Source of the DNA: Beta vulgaris subsp. vulgaris
Lineage: Eukaryota > Streptophyta > Magnoliopsida > Caryophyllales > Amaranthaceae
Assembly (NCBI RefSeq): GCF_026745355.1
Contig: NC_079205.1
Span: 40,077,128 to 40,141,127 of the forward strand
Direction of reading: 5' to 3'
DNA length: 64,000 bases
Part shown: positions 22,251-34,995 of the stretch, piece by piece
Layout: the number at the start of each line of letters is the position of its first letter
Position numbering within the stretch: position 1 is the first letter of the stretch
Made by a program: the position numbers and the translations under genes
The notes under the pieces: generated by a model
Database searches by the model: none
Told to the model about the DNA's origin: nothing
The model's input: only the letters and a program-made list of their open reading frames with translations

Positions 22251-25200
22251 ACTACTAGAAAAACCTTACTTTGGGGACGCTTATTGCTCGACGCCACAGT
22301 CTAGGTGTTGGGTGGGTTAATAAATTTCCGCCTCACCTCAACGCCTAAAAGTGTCGACAACCTTGATAACACATTTTCGCGTCCAAAAATTACGTGTTGC
22401 CTATAAATGGCTATAATGGACGTCAATTTTCATTAAACATATATTCTCGCGCTCAAAAATTTGGAGGAGCAAACTAAATAAAATTATCCCACGCAATAAA
22501 ACCGCACTGCTAATAACTCCCAGTACTCGATCCACGTCTGACACCAAACCCTATCAGTGCTGGCCGGATTATTCTCAATTCCTTCACCGGCGTGTGAATT
22601 CTCAGGTAATCTCGTCGTCTCTCTCTGTAATCCTTGTCCTTTTTTTCTTCTGCATCTTCGACTTTCCATTGAATTCTTTATCTCTCTTACCTCTCATCAG
22701 TCTTGAAGCTGCGCGAAAAAGATTGTTGTTAATTCACTCTGAAGTTGTTGCGAATTCACTCTGAATTTATTGCGAATAATTGTCTTAAGTAGGCCAAGGA
22801 TTGTTGCGAATAATCGTCTTCAGTAGGCTAAGGATTGTTGCGAATCAATCGAAATCTAGGTTTGTTGCGAATTCACTCTGAATTTGTTGCGAATAATTCT
22901 TTTTTTCTTGAATTTGTAAGATTTCAATATGAAATTCACGAAAGTGTCTCTTGATTCTTTGTCCTCAACCTTTCATCAATTAGGGCTGACAGAATTGAAC
23001 ACTTGATTAAGGAAATTCAGGTTCGTTTAATGAAAAAGTTTAGTACTTTTAAATAATTAAGGGTATGCTTCTTATCATGAATATTACGTGACAAATTGGC
23101 AATGTTTTCAAAGTTTTGGCTACATTAGTGATGATAAATTTAGTTTAATAGTTAAAATTTCATCTGGATTGTGCTTATTATCTGTTAACATAGTAGCCCA
23201 GCATGTATAATTGCTTACTTTTTCTTTTGCAAAGGGGGTAAGGGGGGAGTTTCCTTAAGGGTTTGTTATAATCAGATAATCTGAATTGAGTTCTGCATTT
23301 CTACATTTCTTGTGAATCTTCGCATCTAGCTTATCAATTCATATAGCCTATTTGAACGTGCATTTTCTATATGATGTCCCAGATAAATGTATAGGATTAT
23401 GAGTTCTGTACTCACCTCTTAGGCCCTTGTTTATGCAAGAGAGGAGTTTTAGTAGTTTCACAGCTTTTCTATGACTTCGGCTTTACTTCTTTTAAAGACT
23501 TGTATCTGCTTTTGATTGATCTCTGAAATGCAAGATCATTAGAAAACTTGTGTAAAATTGGATATACATGAAACCTACCTCTTGAAAACAAGTACTGTTT
23601 CAATGTTAATAGGATTCAACTTACAATTTGATCCATTTACTGTTCTCTGATGATAGTAAGAAGTCCTAAAAGTGTACCCATGTAACATCACTTCAATTAA
23701 GAAACTTGATATGTAAATGAGTGGAAAAACTCACCATTGAGTTTTCGCTTGTAGTAAATGAATTTTCATGAGAATGAACTTTTCTTTCTAGGGTTGCTTC
23801 TTTCAGAATTTTCATCGGAAAGAAGTCGTTCATGAAATGGGATTATTGAAGTATATTCTTTATGCGAATTGTTCATCTAATATAGTCTCCATCATAGCTC
23901 ATATAGGGAATAAAGGGTTTGACGTTGATTAAGGGAGATTATTCTTTGTGTTAATTGTTCATCTGATAAAGTTTTTCTGGCTAAAAGATTTCTTCTCTGT
24001 CAATTTTTATGTGTATTCATCATGAGAATGTGTATGTTGAAGGATCAAGATAGCAACATCTTTCTCATTTTATACTTATACACACTAGTGGAATCTAATA
24101 TTTGTGTATAAAGTGTATTAGATTCGCTACTTTGAATTTTTGATACTTGGAAAATCCTTGTCCCTCTATAAAGTTAGGCAAGTACATCATACAGTATTTA
24201 TTTTATGCGTCAAGAATTATGTGATATAGTAAAGTATGACTGTATCAAGCATAAATTTGCTTGTTGGCTTCGTTGCCACTATATGAAAATTTTAAAGTCT
24301 ACTAGTAAACCCCCCCCCTCTCAAACAAAAAAAAAAAAAAGAGAAGGGGAAAACTGAGAAATGTGATTACTTATCTCCTTGGACTATCTTATATGCATAA
24401 TATTTAGTCAAATTTGTTTGGCCTCAGAATGAAGCGAAGTCATGAATTGTTGAAGAGTTTCTTGATCTTGTTTGTGTCAGGAAGGCCTCGTAGTTAATAT
24501 TATAACTTAAAACTAAATAGATGAATCTTAATGAACTTTAAGTGCTTAGTTAGTAGAAATACTTAACCTGGACACTTGTGTTGTCTGTATTGTTGTGATG
24601 GGTTGGCCAGTTGCCCAATTAGCTGAGCATGAGGTTTGAATACAATATGCTCATTGCTTGATTTATAATTCTCTCTCCATCACAAATTAGTCACTTCCTT
24701 AGTTTCTACTTTCTACTCTGGTCAACTTGGCTAACCAAAAGATGGAGATGGAAAATTAACGGACTATTCTATGATATGAGTTCCAGTCAGCCCAGGTACC
24801 CATGTTCAACATGATCCTGAAGTCTTGTGCACTAATGTCTAGAACATGATACAGAAAGAATTTATGATTTTTTTTGGTTAAGCAACTAGATCCCCCATTC
24901 CCCCTCCCTCTCTCTGTAGGTCATTAATATTAGATATTTATATAATTTGACAGCCTCAAACATTGTATTTGCTATTGCGTGGACCTTATAGCTCCGTAAA
25001 AACAAGAAACAGTTACTCCCCGGAAAGAAAAAACATAAAAGCAAAGTCTGATCCAGAAGAAGACAACAAAACAGCTGATGTCTAGATGCTTCGGAATTTA
25101 TCATATGTAGTCATAAATCTATCTTTAATTCTTTTTTCCGTCCCTTGTTTTCTGTTTCTCTCTAGTCGGCTTTCCAGTCCACACACCAAGCCGCCACAAC

Positions 25201-26187
25201 CACCTGATCACCCTTTGCACACTTTATACCACATTCTGCCATCCCAACTTCACCTCCCCAATCTATGCAACTTTGCCTTTTGTAGCACTCACTAATACAA
25301 CCGCCACCTCTGACCTCCCCAACTCTAAATGTCTTTTAAAATTTTCCAGGGTATGGAATGTTTTATAAAGAACTAACATTTTGGAATTAGTATGTTCACC
25401 AGTAATTTAAGAACCTCTGAAACTAGTGAGACTTTAGTAATGTGTTTTGTTCTACTTATTTCAAGAAGATAACTTCTGGCTTGCATAGCTGCTGATGAAT
25501 TATATTCATACACTGACTAAGATGCTAACACACTGATTGAACTGTGCAATGAATTCCCATATAAACAAATGCATGGCATTTGGAATCTCTTACTCCCGTG
25601 TTCTCTTATCAGAGTACATTGTCCTGTATTAGTTTCTGATTACCATTATGGAATCGATTCTCCTGATAGTTTGAAGGCTAAATGTATCAACTTTACTTTA
25701 CTAATGATGTAGAGGAAATTGATCATGTCTAAAACTTGTTACTATGATATATGAAGTCCTTTCCTTTTGCATCTCCTCGAGCGAAACTCCACTCTTTGGT
25801 TACTTTTGCCATTGGCTGATATGTTTAACTTCTGTAGTCTAACAAAGGCATAAGTGATAAACCTGCAATGATTTTTAATGAACAGGGATGAACATATGAT
25901 GCATGCCAAATGACTCTGTGTGCCTGAATTTGATTCATTATTTGGGGCTGATTATTATCATTGTTGTGCAGTCACTTGCAAGTTATGACTTTGTTCTGTA
26001 TTAATATCATGGATCGAGCTATTGTTGCCTATTTTTTGGCTCCAAGCTTATTGATTTTCTGTTACCGGGAGTATTCATGCCTGGAGAGGTTGCTATTTTT
26101 TGCCTATTTTTTTTGGCTCCAAGCTTATTGATGACATGGATTAGTCTGCTCTTTTATGGGATTCATCGTAATCCTTTTCTCTTCTAT
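22251..26187. other. Interior of the large CACTA element, left part, no gene recognised
   Basis: After the subterminal repeats there is a short diverged repeat of GTTGCGAATTCACTCTGAA words at 22735-22905. This is followed by about 3.2 kb of AT-rich, intron-like sequence without recognisable coding. A C8 run followed by an A-run lies at 24310-24345. A pyrimidine-rich, proline-like stretch at 25170-25320 looks like simple-composition sequence. Confidence 0.5.
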
Positions 26188-27424
26188 CACTAGTGGAAAA
26201 ATGAAGAAGGGCTGCGCTAAAAAAGGCATGTAGGGCTGCGCTTTTTGACAGCAGCCCTTTCAGTAGCAGCCCTTCACTTTTTAAGTAGGGCTGCGCTAGA
26301 AAAGCGCAGCCCTTAAGCTAGAAGGGCTGCGCTAGTTAGGAAAAAGCGCAACCCTTCTAGCCTAGAAGGGCTGCGCTAGTTAGGAAAAAGTGCAGCCCTT
26401 CTGAGCTAGAAGGGCTGCGCTTTTTCCAAACTAGCGCAGCCCTTCCTACCAAAAAAAAAAAAAAAAAATTTTTTTTTTGACATTTTTTTACTCATAATCT
26501 CACATTTGTGTGAAATTAAACAGAAGAGAAGAGATTCGAAACGAAAATACTAAACCCAAAACAATAAAAAGAATGAAACGAAAATGAAAAAAAGGAACAA
26601 AAACTAATATACAAAGAGAAGTATACAAGAAGTATACAAGAACATTAATCAAAACAAAGATGAAAATACAAGAAATTATATACAAAGAGAAGTATACAAG
26701 AACATTAATCAAAATAAACAAAGAGAAGTATACAAGAACATTAATCAAAACAAAGAGAATTATACAAGAACATTAATCAAAACATATAAACAAAGAGAAG
26801 TCTACAAGAACATTATAGATCTGAAAATACAAGAACTACCTCCAAACATTAACCTAATAATGTTTAAATACATAAAACAAAATCCTAATGCATAATTTAA
26901 GGGAAAAAAAAATTTCGGAAAAACTTAAAATGGCTATTTGGAGGCTTAAACGAACTCGGATGGCTTAAAAAGCCTAAACATCATAGCATAGCGGTGAGTT
27001 TGACTCGATGGCCCGTTCCGCTTCCGAAAAGGTATCACAATAGGCAATCGGACTCCGTCGCCATGTTTAGTGCAAATCATTTCAAGGTTTTTGTCGCAAA
27101 TGTTTTTGGGAGTTTTTGAGAGAGAAGAGAGGATGAGAGAGAAGAGAGGATGAGAGAGAAGAAGGAAAGGAATAATGAGGGACGTGAGAGAGGAGAGAGA
27201 ATGAGGGATAATATATTTGACGAATCCCTGCTCAATATTTCAAAGCCCTCGATTCCGAAATTTCAAATTTTTTCAGGAAGGGCTGCGCTTTTTTTAAAAA
27301 GCGCAGCCCTACTAAGCAGAAGGGCTGCGCTTTTTAAAAAAGCGCAGCCCTTCACTAGTAGGGCTGTGCTTTTACGAAAACCGCAGCCCTTCCTGCGCAG
27401 CCCTTTCTATTTTTTCCCCTAGTG
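26188..27424. mobile_element. Small CACTA element with hairpin-array subterminal repeats, innermost nest level
   Basis: The ends are CACTAGTGGAAAAATG and, on the minus strand, CACTAGGGGAAAAAATAG, with TAT duplicated on both sides (26185-26187, 27425-27427). Both subterminal regions (26210-26450 and 27275-27410) are arrays of AAGGGCTGCGCT and its complement arranged as back-to-back palindromes. The middle contains about four loose copies of a GTATACAAGAACATTAATCA repeat (26625-26815). No transposase is present. Confidence 0.92.
26620..26825. repeat. Imperfect tandem repeat inside the small CACTA
   Basis: The phrase ACAAGAACATTAATCAAAA recurs about four times with variable spacers, typically preceded by AAAGAGAAGTAT. 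Confidence 0.8.
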
Positions 27425-27707
27425 TATAATCCCCAAATTTTTCTATTGGATAGGTTTGTAAGTTTAAGGTTTACATTATACTATAATATATGCTTTGGAT
27501 GCTTTTGGGTTTAAATTGTTAGTGCTATATATTAAAATGTAAAATTATGAACAGCAGGGATAATTTTATTAGCAAATATTATGGACAATGCAAGATTACT
27601 TTAGAATATGAGCCGCATTATATAGTTTTCAATTTGACGAATAAACTTTTATATTATCATTACTGATTATATTTTTTGTCTTTTTTTTTCTCCTTTTGAA
27701 GGTACTT

Positions 27708-27762
27708 GAAAATATTGAAGATGCAACAGATCAAGAACAGATGACTTCAAAGTAGCTACTAT
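27708..27762 (+). other. Possible terminal exon fragment captured by the CACTA element
   Basis: A pyrimidine tract followed by GAAG precedes an open segment ending LENIEDATDQEQMTSK and TAG. It looks like a last coding exon with an upstream acceptor. The parent gene was not recognised. It could be a relic of the element's own gene or of a captured host gene. Confidence 0.3.
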
Positions 27763-28033
27763 CGTATCGTCATCTATTTTGCTAGCGCGATAGATCTTAT
27801 TAGTTAGCTTATTTTCAAGGCTACTTCACTTTGGATATTTTTATTAGACTCAACTACGACATACAATTTGGAATTATGTTTATAGAAAAATATTGGCTAG
27901 GATTTTGGTGAATATGCAATATCTATAGGGATTTTAATTATATTAGTATACATTTATAATATATTGATCAAAGTATTTTTTTTATCTTATATATCTTCAA
28001 GTTTCAATGTTTGTTTTATTTTAGAGCTAGTAA

Positions 28034-28074
28034 ATGTACATATGTGTGTGTGTATATAAATATAAATATATACG

Positions 28075-28171
<97 letters not shown>

Positions 28172-28192
28172 ATATATATATATGTATATATG

Positions 28193-28283
<91 letters not shown>

Positions 28284-28296
28284 GTATATATGTATA

Positions 28297-28352
<56 letters not shown>
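28034..28352. repeat. TA/TATATG microsatellite, about 320 bp
   Basis: Nearly pure TATATA with interspersed GTATATA units. It gives long artificial reading frames (Tyr/Ile repeats) on both strands, which I reject as genes. Confidence 0.97.
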
Positions 28353-28353
<1 letters not shown>

Positions 28354-28966
28354 TTGTTGATTCGGAAAAATAGCAAAAGGGACTACAAAAATCGAAATAC
28401 ATTTTATAGCCATGAAATTTTGCCAAATAAATATTAAAATTTGAATCCAACTTTTCTTTTGACGACGTCAAAAAGCGTCCAGATTTAGACGCGATAAGGT
28501 GCTGTAAGTCATCGCGAATGGAGACGCTTTTACGCGATGAGACAACTAAGGACTATGTTTAGCGTCGAGAATGGCGACACTTTTAGGTGTCGTAAATTAC
28601 CTACTCAATTGACGCGACGCTTTTAGACAGCGTCGCAAGCAAATTTAGCGACGCTTTTTGGCGTCGCCAAATGGGTTAAAAAGCGTCGCGATAACACTCC
28701 TTTTGTAGTAGTGGCGTTGTAGCTGTTACTTTCTAAAAGTCGGATGGGCTGCTTCAATAATTGGGCCTATGTTTTTAGACACTAAGAATCTATTGTCTAA
28801 CATAGGAGAGAGAAAAGAAATCTGAAATTTTCAAAAAAGAGAGAGTGGCAGCCGTTTTCCCCCTTCTCCATCCTATTGTCTTCTTCAGTTCTTCTCTTGA
28901 ATCTTCATTTAGGAATGTTAAATGCTTAAATTTTAATTCTTTTTGAGTTATAGCATGTTTATGTAT

Positions 28967-29082
<116 letters not shown>

Positions 29083-29745
29083 TCTTAATTTTTTGCTATT
29101 TTTTTTGTTCATTTTAACTGTTCGAATTTTTTTTTTATTTTTCGGTTTTTTGTTGCTGATTTTTTTTTGTTTTTCGGTTTTTTTTATTTGTTGCTGAATT
29201 TTTTATTTTTCGGATATTTTTGTTGCTTGTTTTTTTAGTTGTATTATGTTAATTTCTTCATTTCTTATTTTCTTGCTTGTTATATAATATATGAATACTG
29301 CTCTTTTTTTTTGTAGAAAAATATTGTTGTTTTTTTTCATTAATAGTATTGTTTTTTTTTAATTTCTTGATTTTTCTTTCTTCTAGTAATATTATTAAGT
29401 AGTGTTTTCAATTTTAATAATTCTGTTTTTTCTTTGAGTACGAATAATACTGTTTTTTTCAAGTTTAACAATGCTGTTTTTTTTTTTTGCATGAATGATA
29501 CTGTTTTTTTCAATTTTAATAATGCTGTTTTTTTCTTTAGTACGAATTATGCTCTTGTTCTTCAGTTTTAATAATGGATGTGTTATTTGGAAGTTTATAT
29601 GGAATTGTGTATGATTATCTAAATTATAAAATGAAAGTTATTATGTTTTTTTGTTACTAAAGGTTGCTGTTTTTTCATTATATAACTTGGTTGGTTTGAG
29701 TATTAGTATCTTAAAAGTTGTAATTTGTTGTAATTGCACAGAGTA

Positions 29746-32064
29746 ATGACAAAACCATCTTCTAGTAAAAAAAGACCACTTTCAAATGACGAGGATATCA
29801 CTATCATTGATGAGGATGAAGAAAATGAAGAAGATAGTAATTTACCAGTTGATGCACGGACTTATAGTATGGAAGGATATGAACAAAATCACCCAAAATG
29901 ACAAGAGCTTGACAAAAGCGGAGTGTAAGCATTGTAAGCATATCTTAACTGCTAAATCTTCAAGTGGAACTTCTCATTTAAGACGTCGTCTTAATAAGTG
30001 CATAGCTAAAAATAATGTTTCAATTAAAAGCTTTTTGATTGGTTCTGAATGCACTTCTAGAGGACAAACTATGGCCTTAAAAAAATCCAAAAATTGATCA
30101 TGATCAACTTAGGAGAGCCATTTGTTTGTTTGTTGTTGCTGGAGCTCATTCTTTTTCATTAGTTGAAGAACCCGCTTTTAAGAACATGCTTTCTGTTGCT
30201 TGTCCTAGCTACAAAGTCTTGATTAGGCACACGGTTAGGAGGGATGCACTTAAGTACTATGATGAGGAAAAAAAGGTTGTTGAATTTGACTTACAAAATA
30301 CATCAAGTAGGATTTGTTTTACTTCTGATAATTGGAAAAATGATAGTACACAAGATGAATATATTTGTGTGACCGCTCATTGGATTGATACTAATTGGAA
30401 ATTGCAAAAGAGGATTATTAGATTTGGTGCATAAACTCCTCCATTTGATGGGATTAATATTGTCGAGGATATATCTCTTTGTTTGGCTAAATGGAAAATT
30501 GATGGTGATGTAGGTTCATTTACATTGGATAATGCATCCTATAATACTATAATGGCTAACCAAATTAAGAGACAACTTGCGAGGAATGGAAAGGAGCTTT
30601 TGTTTAATGGTGAATTCTTTCAAATTTGTTGTTGTTGCCATATCATTAACTTGATTGTTCAAGCCGGTCTTAAGCTTATTGATGGTGTTGTGGAAAAGAT
30701 CAGAGCAATTGGTAAATACTTTAGGTACTCAATTCCCAAAAAGAAAATTTTTTACCAAATTGCTCAATAAACTTATCATTTGGATGCTAAGAAAAGAATT
30801 CGTGGTGATTGTTGTGTAAGGTGGAATTCAACTTATTTGATGCTTAATCGTGCTCTTTATTTTCGAGCCGCTATTGATCATGTGGTGGAAAAAGATAATG
30901 AAATAAAGATGTATCTTCTTGATGATGATGAGTGGCAAAAAGTTTAAGTGATTCATGATTTCTTAAAGGTTTTTTATGATATCACAAATGAATTCTCATC
31001 TTATAAGACTCCCACCGCAAATATTTATTTCAAGGGTGTTTGGGAGATTCAATGCATGTTACTTGAAATGGCAAAAGGACCACATCTTTTCTTAGTTGAT
31101 ATGGCTAAAGATATGCAAAAGAAATTTGACAAGTATTGGTCGGATTATAATTTGTTGTTGTCTTGTGCTTGTGTTTTGGACCCTCGATAAAAGCTTGGAT
31201 TTGTTGAGTATTGGTACTCTACTCTTTATGGAGAATCTCATGCTAAAGAGAAAGTGGCAAATGTTAGATCGATGTTGTGTGAATTGCTTAAAGAGTATAG
31301 AGTTGTGGATGGCGGGGGTGTTGGTGGTAGTGGTGAGATAGGTGAGGGCACATCAAGCCATGCTACTAATTTTACTAGTGGTAGTGGTAGTAATAGGATG
31401 GCGAATTATAGTTCTTGGATGAGTAATAAGCAAAGAAGCTTTGTAGATAAATCACAGCTTGACCTTTATTTGGAAGAAAAAAATGTTGTTCACACTTTGA
31501 AACTTGATGTGTTGGATTGGTGGAAAAATAATGGTGGACCTCGACATCCACAACTTGCGGCATTGGCTCGTGATATTTTAGCAATTACTATATCATTGGT
31601 TCCCTCCGAGTCACACTTTGAAACTTGATGTGTTGGATTGGTGGAAAAATAATGGTGGACCTCGACATCCACAACTTGCGGCATTGGCTCGTGATATTTT
31701 AGCAATTACTATATCATCGGTTCCCTCCGAGTCCTCTTTTAGTATGGGCAAGAAATTGATTAATTCTTGAGGGCTTCATTTACGTCATTGACCATTGAAT
31801 CTCTTGCTTGTTATGAGCATTGGCTACGTGCAAAAGGTTTTTCTTTAGGTAATTATTTTCTTTTCTAAGTTAGTAGTTTGTATATAAAAAATTTTATGTT
31901 GGTTATTCATAATTCATACATATATATTTAATCTCCAAATTGACTTTCTTTACTAATATTTTACTCTTGTTTTGTAAGGTCACTCTCTCTTTTCAACTTA
32001 AGATGAAGAATGTGAGGATGATGACGATCATAATCTAGATGAAGAATGTAAAATTGTTGGCTAA
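29746..32064 (+). pseudogene. hAT transposase (BED zinc finger, RNase H-like core, dimerisation domain), broken
   Basis: ATG at 29746 opens an acidic N-terminus (EDITIIDEDEENEEDSN). A frameshift near 29850 leads to a BED zinc finger with CKHCKH...HLRRRLNKC (29925-30000). Another frameshift near 30075 leads to the core: VAGAHSFSLVEEPAF, then CFTSDNWKND near 30316 (first catalytic Asp region) and FTLDNASYNT near 30520 (second). Premature stops stand at about 30432, 30768, 30945 and 31188. The dimerisation block LDVLDWWKNNGGPRHPQLAA (31504-31563) is tandemly duplicated with a frame change. A small intron-like gap (31849-31979) precedes an acidic tail ending at 32064. It resembles DAYSLEEPER/RICESLEEPER-type plant hAT proteins. 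The product would be a nuclear transposase. Confidence 0.9.
31491..31732 (+). repeat. 121-bp tandem duplication inside the hAT transposase
   Basis: 31491-31611 and 31612-31732 are identical except for one T/C difference near 31597/31718. The unit is not a multiple of three, so the duplication shifts the frame. The high identity implies a recent event, after or near loss of function. Confidence 0.95.
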
Positions 32065-32374
32065 TGATTTGGTGTTTGTTGTAATTTGAGATGTAACACC
32101 TAAGTACTCTACTATTTGCTTTTGTATTAGATATTTGAATGTTTGGACTTTTTTTTGTTTAGACTTTTGTTCATCTCTTTTGGTTGGAGTTTGAAAGATG
32201 TAATATTGTAGTGGTATTAAACTTGATTTTGGAGTATTTGACTTCTTTTTACACTATTTTATGATGTTACTTAACAAATTAAATCACTTGTATTAGATGT
32301 TCTTTTTTTATATTTGTATCGAATTTTCAGCAAAATAGACTAAATAGTGGACAAAAGTAACAAAATTAGTTAAA
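32065..32374. other. hAT 3' region
   Basis: AT-rich 3' untranslated-like sequence leading into the GGCCCG-rich subterminal zone (32390-32534). No gene. Confidence 0.6.
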
Positions 32375-32542
32375 ATGGAGCAAAAAAAATCAGGCCCGTT
32401 TGGCCCGGAAAAAGCCTGCATCGCCTGCATGGGCAGGGCTTTGTGCACAGCAAACAGGCCCGCTGACAGGCTCGGCCCGCTGACATGGGCAGTTTTTGGG
32501 TTGCTAGGCCCGGCCCGGCTTTTGATCAAGTCTAGGTTGACC

Positions 32543-33225
32543 TTAACTTGGTTCACGGAGCTCCCCTCCGGAAGTATATCGAGCTTCGCGGCTCTCGAGA
32601 TAGCCTTCAAGCAGAACTTCATCACCGGTAGAAGACATCAGAAGACTAGCATTCACCTCATGTCGATTAGACAGCGGAGAGAAGAAGACTTAGCCGACTA
32701 TATCAAAAGGTTCAATGGGGAGTCGTTAAAGGTCTCCGATCTCCAGGACAATGTCACGTTCATCGCGCTCATATCCGGGTTGTACCCTTCGAGCAGATTC
32801 AAGCTTAAGCTCGCAGAAAGTGAAGCCTCATCATTCTCAGAAGCAATGAACCTTGCCCAGAAGTTCATTCAAGCCTCCAATATCTGCAAAACGCATGAGG
32901 AGCCCAGCTCCGGAAAAAGAAAGCATGAATACACTCCTCGAGCGGATAACCTAAAGGATGTCCCTTGAAAAGAGAAAGAGAAGAAGCCCCGATTAGAGGA
33001 CAACGGGCACGACCCTCGGTATAATTTGAACCCAAAAGAGATCTACCTGGACATGAAAGGGAAGTACCCCTTGCCGAAGCCAAATCCTATCCGGACATCC
33101 GTCATCAAACGGGATAAAAGGCTCAGGTGCAAGTTCCATCACAACTGTTGTCACACTACACGTGACTGCCGAGAACTAAAGAGAGCGCTAGACAAACTAG
33201 CTGATAAAGGAAAATTAAATTGATA
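32543..33225 (+). pseudogene. Tat gag, C-terminal half
   Basis: Directly after the hAT target duplication the frame reads WFTELPSGSISSFAALEIAF, the highly conserved block of Tat and related gags. RQRREEDLADYIKRFN and AESEASSFSEAMNLAQKFI follow. A TGA at 32966 interrupts it. The 33026-33223 frame has the zinc-finger-like CKFHHNCCHTTRDCRELK typical of this lineage. The upstream start of the open frame, inside the hAT end, is fortuitous. Confidence 0.82.
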
Positions 33226-33373
33226 TCTGAAGGATCCAAAGGAGAAGAAGATCGAACCCCGCCAAGAAAAGCAGACAAGGAGTGACAAGACAGCAGGATA
33301 TGTTAGCGTCATCGCGGGAGGATTCGCCTCGGGCGGCTTAACCAACCGTTCTCGAAAAAAGCATCTCTATGCC

Positions 33374-33892
33374 TTGAAACACGGGAACGACGTAGCTTCT
33401 CCAGCAGTCTGCCCGACTATGACCTCCAAGGAGAGCCATCGACCCAAACAAACCCCGCATGATGACCCTTTGGACGTCGAGATGAAAATTGCCAATCTGC
33501 GGGTGGGTCGAGTCGTGATAGACAGCGGAAGTTCTGCAGACATCATTACTATGGACTGCCTGAGGAAGCTGAAGTACCAAGAGAAGGATCTCGCCCCTAT
33601 CGACCAGACGTTGGTGGGATTTGGTGGACAATCTGTTCACCCCCTCGACTCGGTCAAGCTCCCCACTCAAATGGGGGAGAAGGGAGCGGGCCGGAATGTC
33701 GTCGTTGACTACCTAGTGGTCGACACCAACCTCCCTTACAACATGATCATAGGGCGGCCCACGCTCAATAAAGTTAAGGCTGCCATCTTGATATACCAAC
33801 TGCTCCTGCAGTTTAAGGGGGACGATGGGAAGGTCGCTCGATCGTTTGGCGACCAAAAGTCCGTCCGAGAATGTTACGTCAATAGTTTATAA
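33374..33892 (+). pseudogene. Tat aspartic protease
   Basis: The frame has the lineage-typical protease block: VGRVVIDSGSSADIITMDCL near 33506-33560 with the DSGS active site, then YNMIIGRPTLNK near 33738-33773. It ends at a stop at 33890-33892. The active-site triad looks intact within this segment. Neighbouring frameshifts mean it is no longer part of one polyprotein. Confidence 0.8.
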
Positions 33893-34079
33893 AACAAGAA
33901 TGAAGAAGCTACGCGAAAAAGAAAGTGCCCGCAGCTTGAGGAGCCCCTTTCCATGATGGGACTCTACATGGCTGAGAGCCCCAAGCGGTACGAGGACCTC
34001 GTCCCGCGGACAGGGACAAGGAGGTGTGCATTGATGGTGAAAGGGGCTGCATGGTCCTAATCGGCAAGCAGGTCCCTGA

Positions 34080-34990
34080 AGAAATAAGGACCCAAATCAT
34101 CGAAGCCATTAAAGAATTCCAAGACGTCTTTATTCCACACCATCGATGAAATGCCCGGAATCGATCCCCAGCTTATGGTCCATCGACTTAATATTGGAGA
34201 AGGGTACAAGCCGATTAAACAAAAACTTAGGCACCAAGGGGCCAAAAGGAGTGCAGCTGCCTCCGAGGAGGTATAGAAATTGTTAGCCGTCGGTTTCATT
34301 CGAGAATGCCAATACAACGAGTGGTTAGCCAACGTGGTCCTGGTCCGAAAGCCAGCTGGAGCCTGGAGGATGTGCGTCGATTTCACAGACCTGAACAAGG
34401 CTTCCCCAAAGGATGATTTCCCTCTAGCAAAGATTGATAGGCTGGTAGAATCGACAGCCGGCCATGGATTGTTTAGCTTCATGGATAAGAATGCGGGATA
34501 TCAAATCCCGATGGCTGCAGAGGATCAAGTGCATACCGCTTTCACCACAAGCTCAGGGGTTTATTGCTATAAAGTGATGCCTTTTGGTCTTAAAAACGCC
34601 GGGGCCACCTACCAGCAGTTCGTGAACAAAATGTTCGAGAAACAGATCGGACGAAAAGTCGAGGTCTATGTTGACCACATGATCGTCAAGAGAGCAAGAA
34701 GGAGGGAGACCACTTCTCCGATCTCAGGGAAACGCTTTCCACTCTTCGCACCTACAACATGAAGCTGGATCCGAAGAAGTGCGTATTCGGTGTAAAGGGA
34801 GGAAAGTGCCTCGTTTTTCTTGTCGAGAAAAGGGGGATCGAAGCTAACCCCAACAAAATTCAGGCCATTATCGAGATGAAAAGTCCTCGAACTGTTAAAG
34901 AAGTCCAGTGCCTACCCGGCTGCATGGCGGCCTTTGGGCATTTCCTCTCTTGATTTGCCGACAAGAGTCTCCATTTCTTTCGAGCTCTAA
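34080..34990 (+). pseudogene. Tat reverse transcriptase with altered catalytic motif
   Basis: Conserved blocks run through 34280-34953: WLANVVLVRKPAGAWRMCVD, FTDLNKASPKDDFPLAKID, FSFMDKNAGYQIPM and YKVMPFGLKNAGATYQ. The catalytic motif at 34668-34679 reads YVDH where reverse transcriptases need YVDD, so the second Asp is lost. A frameshift follows near 34690, and LDPKKCVFGVKGGKCLVF (34762-34815) continues the thumb. The polypeptide is inactive on two counts. Confidence 0.88.
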
Positions 34991-34995
34991 AACAG

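Larger units (their letters stand above)
22250..28713. mobile_element. CACTA (En/Spm) element, non-autonomous, nested in the hAT
   Basis: The ends are CACTACTAGAAAAA on the left and, on the minus strand, CACTACTACAAAAGG on the right, with a 3-bp target duplication GCG (22247-22249, 28714-28716). Subterminal regions carry many GACGC/GCGTCG words (22277-22400 and 28455-28690), the expected transposase-binding repeats. No TNPA- or TNPD-like coding region is recognised. The left part (22450-22670) resembles a 5' leader with a splice-like CAGGTAATC. Confidence 0.92.

Noticed and set aside
27987..28471. Long open frames on both strands over 100 residues
   Set aside because: They are Tyr/Ile-repeat translations of a TA microsatellite and occur in several frames at once.
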